Below are positions 53,494-64,000 of a stretch of 64,000 bases of DNA, piece by piece. The DNA comes from Parelaphostrongylus tenuis. Its lineage: Eukaryota; Nematoda; Chromadorea; Rhabditida; Metastrongylidae. The stretch's first letter is position 1. Every line of letters begins with the position of its first letter. The notes beneath the pieces are model-generated. The model worked only from the letters and a program-made list of their open reading frames with translations, was not told where the DNA came from and made no database searches. The stretch lies in the NCBI GenBank assembly GCA_019055375.1, contig JAHQIW010007216.1, forward strand, positions 1 to 64,000, in the 5' to 3' direction. A program made the position numbers and the translations under genes.

Positions 53494-55401
53494 CAGCATA
53501 ATTTGGCCAACGCTTTTGTTTTGAATATTACTTTATTTTCGGATTATCTGATTTGAACAGTAATAAAATAATGAAAACAAAAGCTTTCTTGAGACAGTAG
53601 ATTTTTTTTACTAGATGACAAAAATTGCGGCGTTTGGAGGTGGTATTAACTATTTCTGAATTATTTTTGAATTCTGATATTTTGAGCAAATTTTTTGCAT
53701 AAATTCAGATTTTAACATAAACAGCAGGAAAGGCACACTATATATAAATTTCCTTTGTCAAAGAGACCTTAATGATCGCTAATACTAGTGCTTTAAGGAG
53801 ATTTGAAATGGTAAAAAAGGACTATATATAGGCTGAAAAAAGCAAGGTCGGCCAGCTGTCATCGATAATGACCAGAAGTAATTTTTTGCAGTGCAGCCAT
53901 AGATAATCAGGAAGCTTGCGAAGATTATTGCGTAAGCTTCCGATAAGTTTGCTAATCACAGGTAAATCATAATTGGAGGAAAATACCTCACGAAATTGAA
54001 ATATATGAACTAAATGAATCATAAGACAATCTCCATTATGAGATCTGACTATTCTGCAACAAAGACGATCTCCTACATAGTCATATTAAAAATGCAAGTG
54101 GAATCATACGACCACGGAGGATGCCTGCGCAAATCTGAACAAAGATGAAGCTTCCACGCATCTTCCGAAACCGGAATTTCATCAGAAAAAAGTCACGGTG
54201 ATTTTTTTAAGTGTCTGTTTGATCGAATAAAATAGCGGGCTTGAACATTAGCTGATTCGCCACATCTGAGGAGGATTCCAGGAATTGATGAAGTATATGT
54301 TTGACTACAAAATCCAACCTCATCCATTTTTATATTCACCCATTACGACCTATCACAAATACATTATCATTTCTACCTTTCCAGAGGATTAGAGATTCAT
54401 CAATCAGGAGAGTCAAGAAGATCTTCGGCCATCGGACCAAGAGATCCATAGTATCATGTTGAATGTTTGAACCTGTGGTATATCAAAACATGGTTCGAGT
54501 CCACATCATTATTCTTTTTAATCTGGATTACGAGTTCCAAAAGAGTTTCATCAAAAAAGCTCCAAAGCAGTCGAAGCTTTTCGAGTGCTAAACCACTATT
54601 GCAATAACCTGTTTGTTGTATTAACAAAATCAAGCTTACTTTCTTTTTGTATGTTTTTTTTTTGAAGACTGGCTAAATATACGCAATTTCTACAGTATTA
54701 CTAGAAGTAACGGGAGATCTGAAGTGACGACATGCAAAAACGATGACGCCCTCGTAAGAGCCGGTTCTACGGGGATCCCACTAGTTGTTTAACTGACAAA
54801 TGTCCTGCATTCACAATTAGTCAAAGTCAGATCTTCGTGAATTACTTTGCGCATATCCGGCTACAGTTGTTGATGAGAGAATGGAGAGAATGAGCAGAAG
54901 AAGTCACATAATAGTAGTTTTCGCACCACAAACAGTGTGCATCAATCATTCTGGGATACTATTAACTTTTAAAAACTAAAGACCTTCTCAAATCCATATG
55001 AACTGGAAGATTTGAGATTAAAATTCTGAGAGTTCAGAGAAAAATTTTGCTCTGGAGACCCTATCATTTGGTTATTCTAACCAAAGTCAATGCAGAACCA
55101 AAAGAAGACTCACCTCAGCGAGCTTTTCTCAATTTGGAATCCGGGCTCAGAACTGGACGGTGTTGAAGGTTCCGTTATGATGGGCAGTTGAGGTTGTTGT
55201 CGATGGGCCAAGGCAGGATGCTTGCTAAGGTCGTCGAGTAACATTAAACGTGCGAACCCTCGCTCAAGCTGCAATTTCACCATCACAGACATTGGCGGCC
55301 AGTTTGAAGTACGCCCAGTCGTAAAAGCTCACCATTAGTTGGACTAGTTCAACGGCAGCATTGTTGTCGTCTACTTCGACGACCAAGAACTTGGCCGACA
55401 T
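49069..55401 (-). CDS. C2H2 zinc-finger protein, gene 2 (8 exons, 278 aa)
   Basis: The exons, in transcript order, are 55401-55333, 55268-55114, 50734-50599, 50480-50408, 50107-50016, 49588-49467, 49396-49331 and 49192-49069. They sum to 837 bases with all phases consistent and a TAA stop at 49071-49069. It starts MSAKFLVVEVDDN directly after CTCTTTCAG. Exon 2 holds GFARLMLLDDLSKHPALA, aligning with GFDKFAVVSDLSDHPSLK of gene 1. Finger 1 is C174-x2-C177-x16-H194-x4-H199 and finger 2 is a classical C207-x2-C210-x12-H223-x4-H228. The C-terminal block has EW 245-246 and CFP 253-255. Introns before finger 1's second cysteine and after the DI(S/T) codon match gene 1 in position and phase. An extra phase 2 intron splits finger 2. 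It is probably a DNA-binding nuclear protein. The 4.4-kb intron 2 could hold an unseen exon. Confidence 0.8.
52022..52088 (-). repeat. tRNA-like SINE head in gene 2 intron 2
   Basis: The minus strand reads GGCAGCGCGGTAGCTAGAGG and TAGTTGGTTCGATCCTGTCC, an A box and B box 30 bases apart. It is too irregular for a functional tRNA. A 146-codon plus-strand frame covering it (52022-52462) has no recognised domain. Confidence 0.45.
53395..53492. repeat. (TAAA)n and (AT)n microsatellite
   Basis: AATAAATAAATAAAAAG units pass into an ATATATATA run of about 50 bases. It lies in gene 2 intron 2. Confidence 0.9.
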
Positions 55402-55416
55402 CTGAAAGAGTTCGCT
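55402..55416 (-). promoter_or_regulatory. probable spliced-leader acceptor of gene 2
   Basis: The minus strand reads GCGAACTCTTTCAG immediately before the ATG at 55401. As at gene 1, an acceptor with no upstream coding exon fits trans-splicing. A cis-spliced 5' untranslated exon remains possible. Confidence 0.5.
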
Positions 55417-55474
55417 TCAAAGATAATTCAAAGATAATAAAGATTTTCACCAATATACACGATCGCAGCTATGT

Positions 55475-55740
55475 CTATAGAGTTACAGCAACTTTCTTGA
55501 GCTTTTTGCTAGTGAAAAATCTAAGACTTCCGCAAAGAGCAGTACTTCCTGGAGCTAGTTTTGTGGCTGGGATGCTTCGACGGATAGTTAGAGGGGTAGA
55601 ATGACGATCAATAGGAATCAAGACTGGCCCCAGAACGGGTCGCAGTTCTGCAACGAGCGGTATGACCTCGAAAAACAAGAGCTAAAAAGCGCCATGAAGC
55701 GATTCAAACGGCACACCTGACTGAATCTCAGAAAACGCTC
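55475..55740 (-). other. open frames just upstream of gene 2, unresolved
   Basis: An acceptor-like GAGATTCAG lies near 55728 on the minus strand. After it, two frames are open, one ending at 55475 with SKKLKKVAVTL and another ending in NCDPFWGQS. Either could be the end of an upstream gene, but neither is recognised. Confidence 0.2.
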
Positions 55741-56500
55741 AAAAAACTCTTAGAAACTCATGGGGTTTTTTCGAGAAACGAAGTGTCTGACGTCTGAATG
55801 ACTACAGCGCTGTCTAGAAAAAAGAACACAGAGACTATCTTGTTGGGAAAAATGATGCCGTCTAAGAATGCAGAATGACGTGAGAACGCTATGGAATAGT
55901 ACCTTGGAGGACGGTGGGAAGGTGAGAAAGACAAGATGTGGGGCGGACTCACTCCTAACTGGGGCACCGAGCGGGTATAAGTGGGACGACTGTCGGGCCG
56001 GGCTGACGCTAGAACTTGCAAGGAAAAGACTCGTCTTTGTGGCGTACTGTGCCCTCGTAGAAACTTGTATCCAGCAGCACCTAGAACAGTAGAGTGACAA
56101 AAACCGATCGATAGATCCCATCCGCTATAAGCTTTTGGGTTACAATTTCAATATCTCAACTCCAAAGACTATACAGTAGCTTCAATCATAAAGATGTCAC
56201 GTGCGAACACCATTTCTGATGACTTGTTTATGGCGTCGACATATTCAATGCGACAAAGAACACAATAAGGAATCTGCTGCGCAAAAAACAAAAGTTTAGG
56301 CTGAACCTTTGGAACTGCTTTTGAGGCCCAAAGAGTTCATGACGAAAGAAAATTTAGTCTTCTCAACTTCCATCTTGCTAAGCGCACTCCAGTAGCTCGC
56401 CATTGCACTGTAACAATTCCGTTATAGCTCAGAAATCCGACTCTTTTCTCACAGTGTCACATAAGACCGATGATCTTTCCCATATACAAGCACTAAAAAG

Positions 56501-56535
56501 GCTCTGACGAAGGTGGGGTCAGTGGAACGTTAGTC
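56501..56535 (+). ncRNA. decayed hammerhead-like motif
   Basis: GGCU then CUGACGA, a poorly paired stem II region, then GGAACGUU and AGUC. One A of GAAA is lost. It resembles the CUGAAGA...GAAACGUC group at 38537 and 41905. Confidence 0.3.
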
Positions 56536-56750
56536 ATCATATTTTGAAAAAAAAAGACGCCTCCAACCTCATGCAAGTTTTGAATAAAGAAAAAGGACGA
56601 TTTCTACTATAATTGGTTCTTTTCTAATTATAAAACCGAGGGACTGCGCTACTGAACAATCCTGTAGAACGAAACAGGCGCCTGTCTAGCACTTAAGCCT
56701 GACAAACGCCTCAAAACATGTTAAATCATTATGATTAATTTATTATCTCA

Positions 56751-57054
56751 TTATCTATATCCGATTGCTTTCGTGGGAAGTCTCTTAAGCACCTCAGAAC
56801 TGCCTCTGCCAATCCCTGCCCTATCTAAAGATGCTATTTGTGAAATTCCAATTCTAGATTGAAATTCAGTCGGCGGCGATCCCCACCAGGTGGTCCGGAG
56901 CGATATTCTATAGAAATGAGGGAAATCTGGAACGCCACTATGTTGCGGTAATGGTGACCCCTCTCTGCCTCCATTGCTGCTGTTGTGAGTTGATGGGGGG
57001 GCGCCCGCCGGGACAGCGAAAATTGCATGGATGCCCGGTGACGGGTCCAGATTG
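56751..57054 (-). CDS. possible 3'-terminal exon of an upstream gene
   Basis: After a CACTTTCTCAG acceptor at 57055-57065, the minus strand stays open for 100 codons. It begins NLDPSPGIHAIFAVPAGAPPS, continues through serine/glycine/proline-rich sequence and ends LKRLPTKAIGYR with a stop at 56751. The balanced composition looks protein-like. No domain, signal peptide or membrane segment is recognised. Upstream exons between 57.1 and 58.5 kb were not identified. It lies 1.35 kb upstream of gene 2 on the same strand, so an operon-like arrangement is possible but unproven. Confidence 0.3.
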
Positions 57055-58109
57055 CTGAGAAAGTGGGATGAAAGAGGAAGCATAGCAGTAGCGGAGCGGA
57101 GTAGTGGAAGCGGTTGAGAAGATAAGGTGCAGTCAAAGCTGCTGCTGCTTTATCAACACAAAACAACGCGATGCGATTTCCCAAGTGAAATAATGTAACA
57201 AATGATGACAAGAAAACTACACATCGAATGCTCTACGACGTGATTGTTGTCATTACGAAATCAATCAAATCGTGTCAGATAGCGGACTAGAAAGTGCAGA
57301 AAAAACACGTGTAGATCACTTCGGACCCCCAGGGTAGGAGGCAGAGCTCACTTCTGAAGTGAGAAGCATTTTTTTCATCTAGTAATTATTGCCATAAAAA
57401 AGAACTGCAAGAAAATCAAAAGGAATTCTTGTAAATGAAATTTTTAGCTGAATCCCCCATTCTTTTCACTTCAAAATATCGTGTTTTTTTCCCAAAACGT
57501 ACTAGCCATCAGCGGCTATTCAAATATCAACGATCGGCAAAATCTCATTCTATGTTGCTGGGTTGGAAATCGGAGAAAAGCCTCGTCGTTTTGTAATCAA
57601 AAGCAATTGCATATAAAATTGAAAACTCAGTTTATTAAGCCGTTTAATAGGTGAATTAAAAGAATAGGCAAAAGGTATCCATGAGAATCTATGAAATCAC
57701 AAACGAGGGCATAGAGTTCCTGGTTCGATCCGTATCGATGACTCATGAATGATTTTCAAAGATCGCGAATCACGGAGAAAAATCGAAAGCGTAGTGAGTG
57801 ATTCCGAGCGGTCAGAAGGATAGATCTATTCGCAATACAATCGGTAGAAAAGCCAAGAGGGTTCGACTCCACAGCTACAGTACAACGAATGGTGTGGAAT
57901 GCGTAAGCAAATGATCTGAGCCTTTCATCCGGAGACGGACGTTCGCTGCAAAACTCCTGTGTTTTGCCGGCGAGCGAGCGCCTGTTTGGAGCGATGTGAA
58001 AACAAAGAACAAGTCGACTACCTCATAGAACATAAGTATTTCGGTTCAGAGCGCTAAGTTAGAGTCGAGGTGAAGAAATTATAGGACACCGAACCGGCTG
58101 GGCAGACTC

Positions 58110-58350
58110 ACAGCGAGGGTGAAGGACCACCATGGGCGCCCCGATCGATGTACTGGGACGAGAGACGCGGTCCTGCGAAGCCTAAGCGCGGAGACGCAGA
58201 CTCAGACCGCCGAGTTCCTCGGCGGAGAGTGCAGTACTTCGTGGATGGAGGCGCCGGCGCGAGTCCTGGAACACGGCCGAGAGAGCCGGTCCTGCCCGCA
58301 CAACCCGCCGAGACGCAGATGAAACCCCGACTGGGGGGGGGGGGTGGTTT
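58110..58350. other. GC-rich island with a G run
   Basis: This segment is far more GC- and CpG-rich than its surroundings and ends in a run of twelve G around 58335. A GCAGTACTTCGTGGA / GTAGTACTTCGTAGA motif occurs twice about 130 bases apart. Frames on both strands reflect composition. It could be a promoter or a foreign insert. Confidence 0.35.
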
Positions 58351-58576
58351 GTTGGCGAAAGTGTAGTACTTCGTAGAGGTATGATTGGGGTATTGGTAAC
58401 CGCACACACACATCATCGTAACTGGTTCTTCAGGGACATTCAGAACTATGCCAACGCCCCGCAGCGCAACACACACACACCCGCAGCCCAGTGGTTGCTT
58501 ATTGCTTGCTTAAGACAGCAGTCATGATCAAAATCAAGTACATCTGGGGGAAATGAAAAAAATACAAGAAGCTACC

Positions 58577-58715
58577 TTAGGCCCGAGAATAAGCAAAATG
58601 CTTAAGCTTATAGTGAAGCCAAAGCCGAAGACTAAGCCTAAGCCTAAAGTTAAGCCTAAATCTAAGCCTAAGCCTAAGCCTAAGTTTAAGCCTAAGCCTA
58701 GGCATAAGCCTAACA
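58577..58715 (+). repeat. interstitial telomeric repeat (GCCTAA)n, degenerate
   Basis: Units of GCCTAA (complement TTAGGC, the nematode telomere repeat) are repeated roughly 20 times with substitutions such as GCCAAA, GCCGAA, GTTTAA and TCTAA. The array ends sharply at both sides. A lysine/proline repeat frame across it is an artefact. Confidence 0.85.
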
Positions 58716-58759
58716 ACTGTAGGATTGTAATAAAGTCATTCGACAAGGAAGCTTAATGT

Positions 58760-60615
58760 CTAAATAATCGTCTATAGATCAAATTTCTCAGTATTCCAAG
58801 TTCCTCTACAGCTTTCGTAATCTTTTTGATCATTCAATCGTGACTTAAAGCTTATTTATTGGCCCATGTATTAATAAAATACTAAGTTAATCTATATTAG
58901 GGTAAAGAATTATTTGTTTCTCAATGCTTCAATTTGAGTTAGAAAACAACGTTGCAAATTTGAGTACCTGTAAGGACGAGAAAATCGTTTGAGATGTCGT
59001 CATATGCTTTCTGAAGGATAAGAGAGTAAGCTTTTGGTTTTGATTAATCCTCTAGAGATACGTCATGCAATCGACTCCACTATGTATCGTGGGAGAAACG
59101 CGTAGCGAAGTGGATCTGGTGTTATTTCATCACGAGCGACGCTATGGTTCGGCTCCGCTTTGAGCCAGAAAGCCTCCAATCACTCCTAAGTCTCTTAATT
59201 ATCACTTTACTTGCCTGAGATAAGCTCAATTTTTCAAGTCCTCGTAAATGTGTCATAGTACGGGCACTTCAGAAATACGGGTTAGATTGTCTCATTAGCA
59301 TTCAACGACATTTGTTAAGAAGATTAAGCTATTCAAGAAAGAGCAATGCTCGTACTTAAATGTTCGAAAACCTTGAAGGGAGATGTGTTGGGATTTGAAC
59401 AATAGACAACGACGGGACATGTCACCAAAAACATCAACGAAGTGATTGATTACATATCTGCTTTTTAGAAATACTTGCGAGTCTTTTTGGATCATCAAGT
59501 TGTGGTCTTACCTCGTCAGAAAAGTTCGATACCAATATGGTGGAGGCAGATGAAGATATGACTTCTTTAGTCCACGATGGATGATTGAACCAGTGGCAAC
59601 TTGGATCATGCAGGACACCTCCAACCACTACTCTCCACGTGTTGGACGCTTACGATATGCGTTTATTATGATGAAATTGCCAGCCCAACTTTTATTTAAC
59701 TAATGGCATCGCCTTAAATTTTAGCCCTCTCACGAATATACGCACTGATTTCGATACTCGTGCTGTCATACGTACCGGACTGTACATTTTGCTACTGCGT
59801 GTCCGGTTTTTCTCCGATCTGCCTCACCGGACAGCGTTTTTTTCCACACTTTTTGTAATCAATCGATACCATATCGAACACAGATTTCTATAGGAGCCGA
59901 TCTATGAGTAAGTGATATCATTGCGCTCACTTATCGAGAAGCCTTCTCGGATGAATTGGCTCGGCTTCTTCAATTTCTACCGTGTCTAGCAGCATGTCTG
60001 TTGTTTCTCAGACAATAAGGATTAGAGGTATAGGACGCTTTACACTCACGGAAGCGTGATGTATCACCGAACAGAATTCCATGAACGTACTTTTAGTGTA
60101 CAGAAGGTCTATGCATTCTCAAAGTGTGCATTTATTAGTAGCCATTACTATACCTCCGAGAAAGGAGTCGGCTCTCAACACTTATTATACATTTTTGCGC
60201 CGCTAATATTTTCTGAAAAACCGCCCTTCAATCGGCCGTTTTTGCAACCCCTATTTCCAAACTCTGATATTTTCTGCGATAAATTTCTAAGCCTCTTCGA
60301 GGTGTTGTCAGTGGATTACGTACGTTTTGACGATCTCGCCAACCTCATGAAAGCCACACGCACTACCAGTCAAGCCTACATAGTAGAGAAGGGCAGGCAC
60401 GAAAGAATAAGACTAGGCAAAGTGGAATACTTTGAGAAAGTGTGACTTTAAAGTTTTGAATTACGATGCACGACTTCTAGAGAAAAACTATATGGTGTGA
60501 TTCGTAGTATGAAGCAGGAGTGAGCGTCGATAAAGTACGCATTTATCACTGCACAGAATGCCCCTCAGAGAAGTTGCATAATCTTGACTAATAATTTCAT
60601 ATTATATTACTGATG
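58760..60615. other. no recognised gene; one 129-codon ORF
   Basis: A plus-strand frame at 60056-60445 is open for 129 codons but has no recognised domain or decisive splice sites. The remainder shows no supported features. Confidence 0.3.
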
Positions 60616-60620
60616 CTAGG

Positions 60621-60910
60621 AGCGCATGTGGCGCAATGGTTAGAGGCGTTTTGAGTCACATACGAGGCCGATGGTTCAATCCCGCGCACATGGATCACTA
60701 AGCCATCCATCCCACCGAGGTCGGTAAACTGGTACCGGACTGGTCACAGACTTGTCTGGAAGGATAAGCGGCACTGACTCGGTACAGCGGGAGGTCCCCG
60801 CAAGTCATTATAGAGGCCAGTTATGCATTCAGTCGCCTCAAACGAAGTTAAACATTGAAGACGAATTCATGGTGCATCCCTCAGGGATTGATCAACGCCA
60901 AAAGCTTTAT
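60621..60910 (+). repeat. tRNA-derived SINE, family A, full length
   Basis: The head is AGCGCATGTGGCGCAATGG with the B box ATGGTTCAATCCCGCGC. All body blocks are present up to the GGGATTGATCAACGCC end. It is the best plus-strand reference copy of family A. Confidence 0.85.
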
Positions 60911-61077
60911 CTTTCTTATATTTGATGTTATAAACCTTTTGTTCAAATTTTTGACCTCGAATGAACTTCTTCCATTTGCTAGAGGTTAATTGGCTTTGCA
61001 GTCTGCAAAGAATAGACCCTTTCCATGAAAGTCCTATGGTTCACTTAGCCACTCTTGTAAATCCAGTTATGCTGAGT

Positions 61078-61215
61078 GACATGCAAACTGTGAACCTCCG
61101 ACGGTAATTGAACCCGCGTCTCACTTTTTCGGGGGGTGTGGTGAGTACGCTCCACGAAGAGGAGGATGGAATGCGGGTTTAAACTCCCGCCCAACGCTTA
61201 TAGTACTCAACATTA
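61078..61215. repeat. tRNA-derived SINE family B, inverted pair
   Basis: GTGACATGCAAACTGTGAACC...GAACCCGCGTCTCACTTTTT (complement of a head) is followed by GTGAGTACGCTCC and GCGGGTTTAAACTCCCGCCC in plus orientation. Two heads face each other. Confidence 0.5.
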
Positions 61216-61432
61216 CTGGACGTATAGTCATGACATAATGACACTGCTATTTTTATTAGCTGTAAAATAAAATACTTCTTGTGCATTCTTGTAAACAATT
61301 CATCAAAATTTTCATGAATGATATGTAAAATATTCTATAATCTAAATCTACAAAGACACATAAAAAGTTTGAGAAACTTTATTTTGATTTTAGCCCTGAT
61401 ATGACATTTTTCAACTAATACATATTCTTTTT

Positions 61433-61535
61433 GCGGCAAGTGAGATTCAGACCCACATTTTAGTCTGTGAAATATGAGTTCTAATCCTAGCTGACGCAAA
61501 AAGTTTTGCACATCACTCTTTCCACTTGGTAAATT
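61433..61535. repeat. tRNA-derived SINE fragment, family B
   Basis: GTGAGATTCAGACCCACAT and GTTCTAATCCTAGCTGACGC are decayed head sequences. The TTTTGCACATCACTCTTTCC tail matches the family end. Confidence 0.45.
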
Positions 61536-61564
61536 ATGACATCATCCTACCGCTAAAGGCAGTC

Positions 61565-62400
61565 AATGAAAGGAATTTTGATCAATGCATATTTTATTGA
61601 GTTTCTTGCTTGATTTTAGTTTACAACCTGTTTTATTTAGTTGTCTGTTTTCAGTTGTGTTTGAGTAATGCATCGAGAAGTTCAACGAGTCGCAGTAGTT
61701 CAGTTGCACAAGTTGCTCGCACACGTTTTTTCTGTATTCGTTCCGAGCACATGTCAAAACTGAACCACCCCATAATCGCCGTAATCGACGTCAGTTTTTC
61801 AAGGATGGTCAGCAAAAGTCCGCAGCAGCAAAAACCATAGGCCACAAAGATTTTCCAGCCTCTATGATGGTCTGGGCCGGCATTTGCGCCAGCGGAAAAA
61901 CTCCGTTGGACTACATCAACGGAAACGCCAAAAGCGACACTGCCAGCTATCATCAGCAAGTTTCACAAGCGTGATGCAGCCCTGGAGTACTCGACACTTT
62001 AACCCCGAGAGATTTACGCTTCAGCAGGAGTGAGATCTTGCTTATTCGACCCGTTTAACGATTGCCATCTTTCACGAGCAGTTTTCACGCTTTTGGCGCA
62101 AGGACATTTGGCCGCCAAATTGGTCTTATCTCAACCCAATGGGTTACTCCGTGTGATCCATACTGGGGGAAAAAGCTACTCGCTATACCAGCGCAGACGA
62201 GCTCAAAACGGTTTTGAAACGCTATTGGGACAAAATCACAGTGGAAAAGTGTGCGAGCATCTTGTGCAACTCATCTTCTACATTTCGTTGCTTTTCACGA
62301 TCCATATATCAAGCACGATTGGGAATAGAGAAATAAATTAAGCAGTTTCAGACCAAGATCAAATAAGAAAATTAATGAAGTTATCGCATTGATTAAAAAA
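61565..62400 (+). pseudogene. Tc1/mariner-superfamily transposase relic with inverted 3' ends
   Basis: The plus strand encodes, in broken frames, MMVWAGICASGKTPL, FWRKDIWPPN..LNPMGYSV (where PDLNPMDY is usual) and KTVLKRYWDKITVEKCASIL. This places it among Tc1/mariner transposases with the WPP(N/S)SPDLNP motif. The last catalytic aspartate region is altered and stops occur. The terminal coding end (GTGCGAGCAACTTGTGCAAC) also appears inverted at 61690-61735. The locus is therefore a palindrome-like rearrangement of two 3' ends. Confidence 0.65.
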
Positions 62401-62624
62401 TATGCAGTGCTAAAATCAACAGAATAAAAATTTTTCGAACTTTTTACGCACCTTGTAATCTGTAAAACACATTCTAAAACTGAATTCAAAATCTGCATAT
62501 TAGGATATAACCTATAGTCGATACCAGCAATCTTTTTTTACCTATAATCACATACAACAAAGAATTAAGACATAAAAATTGTTTTTTTTTCAATATTAGT
62601 ATGGCTGGTCACATCTAAACTACA

Positions 62625-62745
62625 TTTCACATAATTAAGCAAACAAACAAACATTAAAGCAATAAACAAACAACAAAACAAAAAAAAACAAACAAACAAA
62701 TAAAGATCAAACAAAACAAAAAACAGAAAAACATCAAAGCAGTAT
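62625..62745. repeat. (CAAA)n A-rich low complexity
   Basis: Short CAAACAAACAAA and AAAACAAAA runs follow a T run. No coding is present. Confidence 0.8.
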
Positions 62746-63089
62746 TAAAATTTTTTCATACTTCACTTCTCCTACAACGAATTTACGAGGGCATATTACG
62801 AATTGAATTTAGAATTGCCATATTTTCTCAGCTTCATATAGTAGGCAACTCAGCCAAGCCAAAGTGCTCCAAAACCCGAACCTTGATTTGGATAAATATT
62901 CAGATAATGGGTTGAGATATATTAGGTTTAGGAAAAAGTTCGAAATCCGTGAAAAGTTCAAGTTATTCTGTCCACATCGTGTCAGTTATTGCAGATTCAT
63001 GGAAATATCCCAGGAATACTTCCATAAGAAACTCTAACGGCAACATTAGTTTGGTACATCAATTTTTGTTTTACTCTTCGGATATCAAA

Positions 63090-63600
63090 TAATGACAATG
63101 GACAAACTTGAGCATCAAGTTTTGATACGCTTTTGCTGGATGAACTCGTTTGTCAAGAGATGACTACGAAGAGATCCATGGTGCCGAAGGTGAAGGGACT
63201 GTGAGCCATGTAACTGTTGCAGAGTGGTACAAACGATTTTAAAGTGGTGACATTGATTCGCCGACTTCGCGCGCTGTTTCAGCAAGACAATGCCCAACTT
63301 CACAGCACAAAGAAGACTAAGGAAAAGTTTGATAGATTGGAGGGAGCCGAGGTCTTGCCGCAGCCAGCTTACAGTCCAGATGCTGCGCCGTCCCGACTAT
63401 GGTCTTCGTTTCCGCCGCAATGGGTCGATTCGAGACATTTGATCATGTTGAAAAGGCATGTCAAGAGTTCCAAAGGTCAAGGAATGGCGCGAGCAACTTC
63501 GGAAGCCTGCAGATCGTTGGCAAATCTATTTTGCAACGACAAAAGCTAGACGTCAGAATTATTAGCATTCAAAATCTTCCTTGTTATATTCTATAAAACT
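63090..63600 (+). pseudogene. mariner relic with internal deletion
   Basis: The N-terminal part shows GEGTVSHVTVAEWYKRF (DNA-binding region). It then passes within 60 bases to LFQQDNAQLHSTKKTKEKFDRLEGAEVLPQPAYSPDAAPS, the second and third catalytic regions. Afterwards RFETFDHVEKACQEF appears in another frame. The first catalytic aspartate region is deleted and a frameshift follows APS. Confidence 0.75.
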
Positions 63601-63799
63601 GTATACAAATTACGGAGTTGATATAGCACAGTGGCTAAAATTGTCCAGGCAACTGCATTTGCCTCAATTCTGCCCCTGCATCTCGAGTCTTTCCACGGTG
63701 GTATTGTAGTGTCAGATACGTTTGGAAATATTAGGACATTGACATAGTACACTGACGGCTCTTGAAACTTACGGTAAATATACGTCCGATTATTAAATC

Positions 63800-64000
63800 A
63801 AAAAGACAGTTCTGGGACAGTTGTAAAAAACTGAAAATTCATGCATGAATTTCAAGCAAAAATAATGATAGCTATTCTCCAAAATAAAGGCCATTGTTTT
63901 CTAAATTTTTCTGTCATCGATCCGCCAAGTTTCGAATCTGATCGAAGTACCATTCCTCCGATTTCGAATCAAAGAATTCGTGACATGCATCTTCAACTTC
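63800..64000 (-). pseudogene. mariner transposase 3' end, runs off the window
   Basis: The minus strand encodes EVEDACHEFFDSKSEEWYFD, then QIRNLADR, an in-frame TGA where W is expected, then ENNGLYFGE and a stop at 63872-63874. The TIR lies at 63800-63827 (AAAGACAGTTCTGGGACAGT) and resembles that of 28430-28990. The rest lies beyond 64000. Confidence 0.75.

Noticed and set aside
55750..56121. 123-codon minus-strand frame upstream of gene 2
   Set aside because: All frames are open by composition, no acceptor/donor pair fits, and no domain is recognised.
58534..58746. Hydrophobic glycine/leucine repeat frame on the minus strand
   Set aside because: It is the other strand of the same telomeric repeat array.
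58553..58756. Lysine/proline repeat protein of 67 codons
   Set aside because: It is the translation of degenerate telomeric GCCTAA repeats; no independent coding evidence exists.
59500..59530. CUGACGAGG as a hammerhead core on the minus strand
   Set aside because: No GAAA, stem II or stem I partner is present nearby.

Overview
The window is nuclear DNA of a clade V (strongylid, most likely hookworm-type) nematode. The clues are: short exons ending at TTTCAG-type 3' splice sites; first coding exons that begin directly after such a site, as at spliced-leader acceptors; an interstitial block of the nematode telomere repeat (TTAGGC/GCCTAA); RTE-class LINE and mariner relics of the kind common in Ancylostoma-like genomes; and many tRNA-derived SINEs. 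Assignment to hookworm is inference, as no search was possible.

Two host genes can be assembled exon by exon, both on the minus strand. Gene 1 (31713 down to 22230, 7 exons, 430 codons) and gene 2 (55401 down to 49069, 8 exons, 278 codons) are diverged paralogues. Each has a short first exon with the [FL]VVVEV/FLVVEV motif, a polar middle region, two C-terminal C2H2 zinc fingers (the first with an unusually long loop) and a conserved C-terminal block EW..(V/M)(M/L)..CFP. Shared intron positions and phases support both models. The architecture recalls the HIM-8/ZIM meiotic pairing-centre proteins of Caenorhabditis, but this is only a hypothesis. A possible 3'-terminal exon of a further minus-strand gene lies at 56751-57054.

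Region by region. 1-8.5 kb: nested SINEs, mariner fragments and a foldback repeat. 8.7-10.5 kb: a 5'-truncated RTE LINE with a long reverse-transcriptase frame. 10.6-21.4 kb: foldback copies, long-inverted-repeat elements, a piggyBac-like element and LINE relics. 22-32 kb: gene 1, with transposons in its introns. 32.4-32.9 kb: a C-rich tract and CpG-rich DNA that may be its promoter. 34-48 kb: mostly repeats and decayed mariners. 49-55.4 kb: gene 2. 56-64 kb: a GC-rich island, interstitial telomeric DNA, a SINE and several Tc1/mariner relics.

The most striking non-gene signal is a dispersed set of type I hammerhead ribozyme motifs. Two copies (16219-16261 and 19259-19306, both minus) keep every core nucleotide and paired stems. 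Others (2345-2387, 10718-10760, 20554-20595, 34939-34983 and half-copies) carry one or a few damaging changes. Most sit inside one foldback repeat family, whose loop-less palindromic stem III (CACGUG) could fold only as a dimer. A second set of motifs of the CUGAAGA...GAAACGUC type lies next to trinucleotide repeats.
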